Assembly: GCA_900478215.1 (NCBI GenBank)
Contig: LS483478.1
Span: 4,340,001 to 4,404,000, forward strand
DNA: 64,000 bases
Origin: Salmonella enterica subsp. houtenae serovar Houten
Lineage (GTDB): Bacteria > Pseudomonadota > Gammaproteobacteria > Enterobacterales > Enterobacteriaceae
Reading direction: 5' to 3'
The position numbers were made by a program, and so were the translations under genes. The notes under the pieces are model-generated. The model had not been told where the DNA came from. It saw only the letters and a program-made list of their open reading frames with translations, and did no database searches. Numbering within the stretch: position 1 is the stretch's first letter; the number at the start of each line of letters is the position of its first letter. This document shows positions 63,759-64,000 of the stretch, one piece after another.

Positions 63759-64000
63759 TGGGCAATATGACGCTATTTATTATCGGTATTGCTCTTTTAT
63801 CCGCAGGAACCTATTTGATGCGCCTCGGCGGCGCGAAACTTGGCAGCCGTCTGGCGCTGTCTGAGCGTTCACAGGCGCTGCTGTCGGATGCGGCAACGGT
63901 GCTACTATTCTCCGTCGCGCTGGCGACCACCTTTTACGAAGGCGAACATTTTGCCGGCATGTCGCGCGTATTGGGCGTCGCCTTCGCCGTATTTTTAGCC
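63758..64000 (+). CDS. AzlD-family exporter small subunit, cut by window end
   Basis: Begins ATG 63758 (MGNMTLFIIGIALLSAGTY) and continues open to the last base; ~81 of the usual ~100 residues are present. Three hydrophobic stretches and LRLGGAKLGSRL-like loops fit AzlD. It overlaps azlC by one base, so the two are translationally coupled. Confidence 0.88.
   Translation, partial: MGNMTLFIIGIALLSAGTYLMRLGGAKLGSRLALSERSQALLSDAATVLLFSVALATTFYEGEHFAGMSRVLGVAFAVFLA

Overview
The window is a 64 kb enterobacterial chromosome segment. It follows the E. coli/Salmonella backbone from cptA-yijO through katG, metF, metLBJ, priA, cytR, ftsN, hslVU, menA, rraA, zapB, glpFKX, fpr, tpiA, cdh, sbp, pfkA, fieF, cpxPRA, sodA and the rhamnose genes. 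Gene order, protein identity to E. coli homologues recalled from memory, a CpxQ-like sRNA after cpxP, and accessory genes known from Salmonella (a second periplasmic 5'-nucleotidase, a zinc-ribbon protein beside metL) point to Salmonella. It does not look like a copy of the Typhimurium LT2 arrangement as I remember it: no frw/ptsA genes lie between yijO and fsaB, and no lsr operon lies beside tpiA. A divergent Salmonella lineage is likely, but the exact taxon is inference.

Layout. 1-9.9 kb: end of cptA, the AraC-type regulator yijO, fsaB-gldA behind a consensus CRP site, katG, metF with met boxes, a UshA-like nucleotidase and a zinc-ribbon protein. 10-14.1 kb: the methionine cluster metL-metB divergent from metJ, with tandem met boxes between. 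14.3-16.5 kb: an accessory sugar symporter and an oligosaccharide porin. 16.8-25.2 kb: rpmE, priA, cytR, ftsN (with a CAG/poly-glutamine tract), hslVU, menA, rraA. 25.3-30.1 kb: an accessory catabolic operon inserted between rraA and zapB. It encodes a two-subunit UxaA-type lyase/dehydratase, a KdgT-family permease and a PrpR-type sigma-54 activator, behind a well-spaced -24/-12 promoter and inverted repeats. 30.2-37.3 kb: zapB, glpFKX, fpr, yiiR, yiiQ, tpiA. 37.3-44.3 kb: two DASS-type anion transporters, cdh, sbp, pfkA, fieF.

44.4-48.6 kb is a degraded, AT-rich island between fieF and cpxP. It holds an unrecognised 250-residue gene, a collapsed P2-like portal gene, an orphan microcin-like precursor with a double-glycine-type leader, an IS3-family transposase fragment, and a P2-type integrase remnant whose presumed catalytic tyrosine is replaced. 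It abuts CpxQ, the sRNA formed from the cpxP 3' end. 48.6-52.1 kb: cpxP divergent from cpxRA with a perfect CpxR box, then yiiM. 52.2-53.1 kb: a deletion has fused the remains of a DHDPS-family aldolase and of kdgT tail to tail, leaving a KdgR-like operator in front of each.

53.2-64 kb: sodA with a Fur box, rhaT, rhaSR divergent from rhaBAD, then an iron-type alcohol dehydrogenase and the mutarotase gene rhaM. This set covers uptake, mutarotation, isomerisation, phosphorylation, aldol cleavage and probably lactaldehyde reduction for L-rhamnose. The window ends with a cupin-type XRE regulator divergent from azlCD, with repeated palindromes between them.
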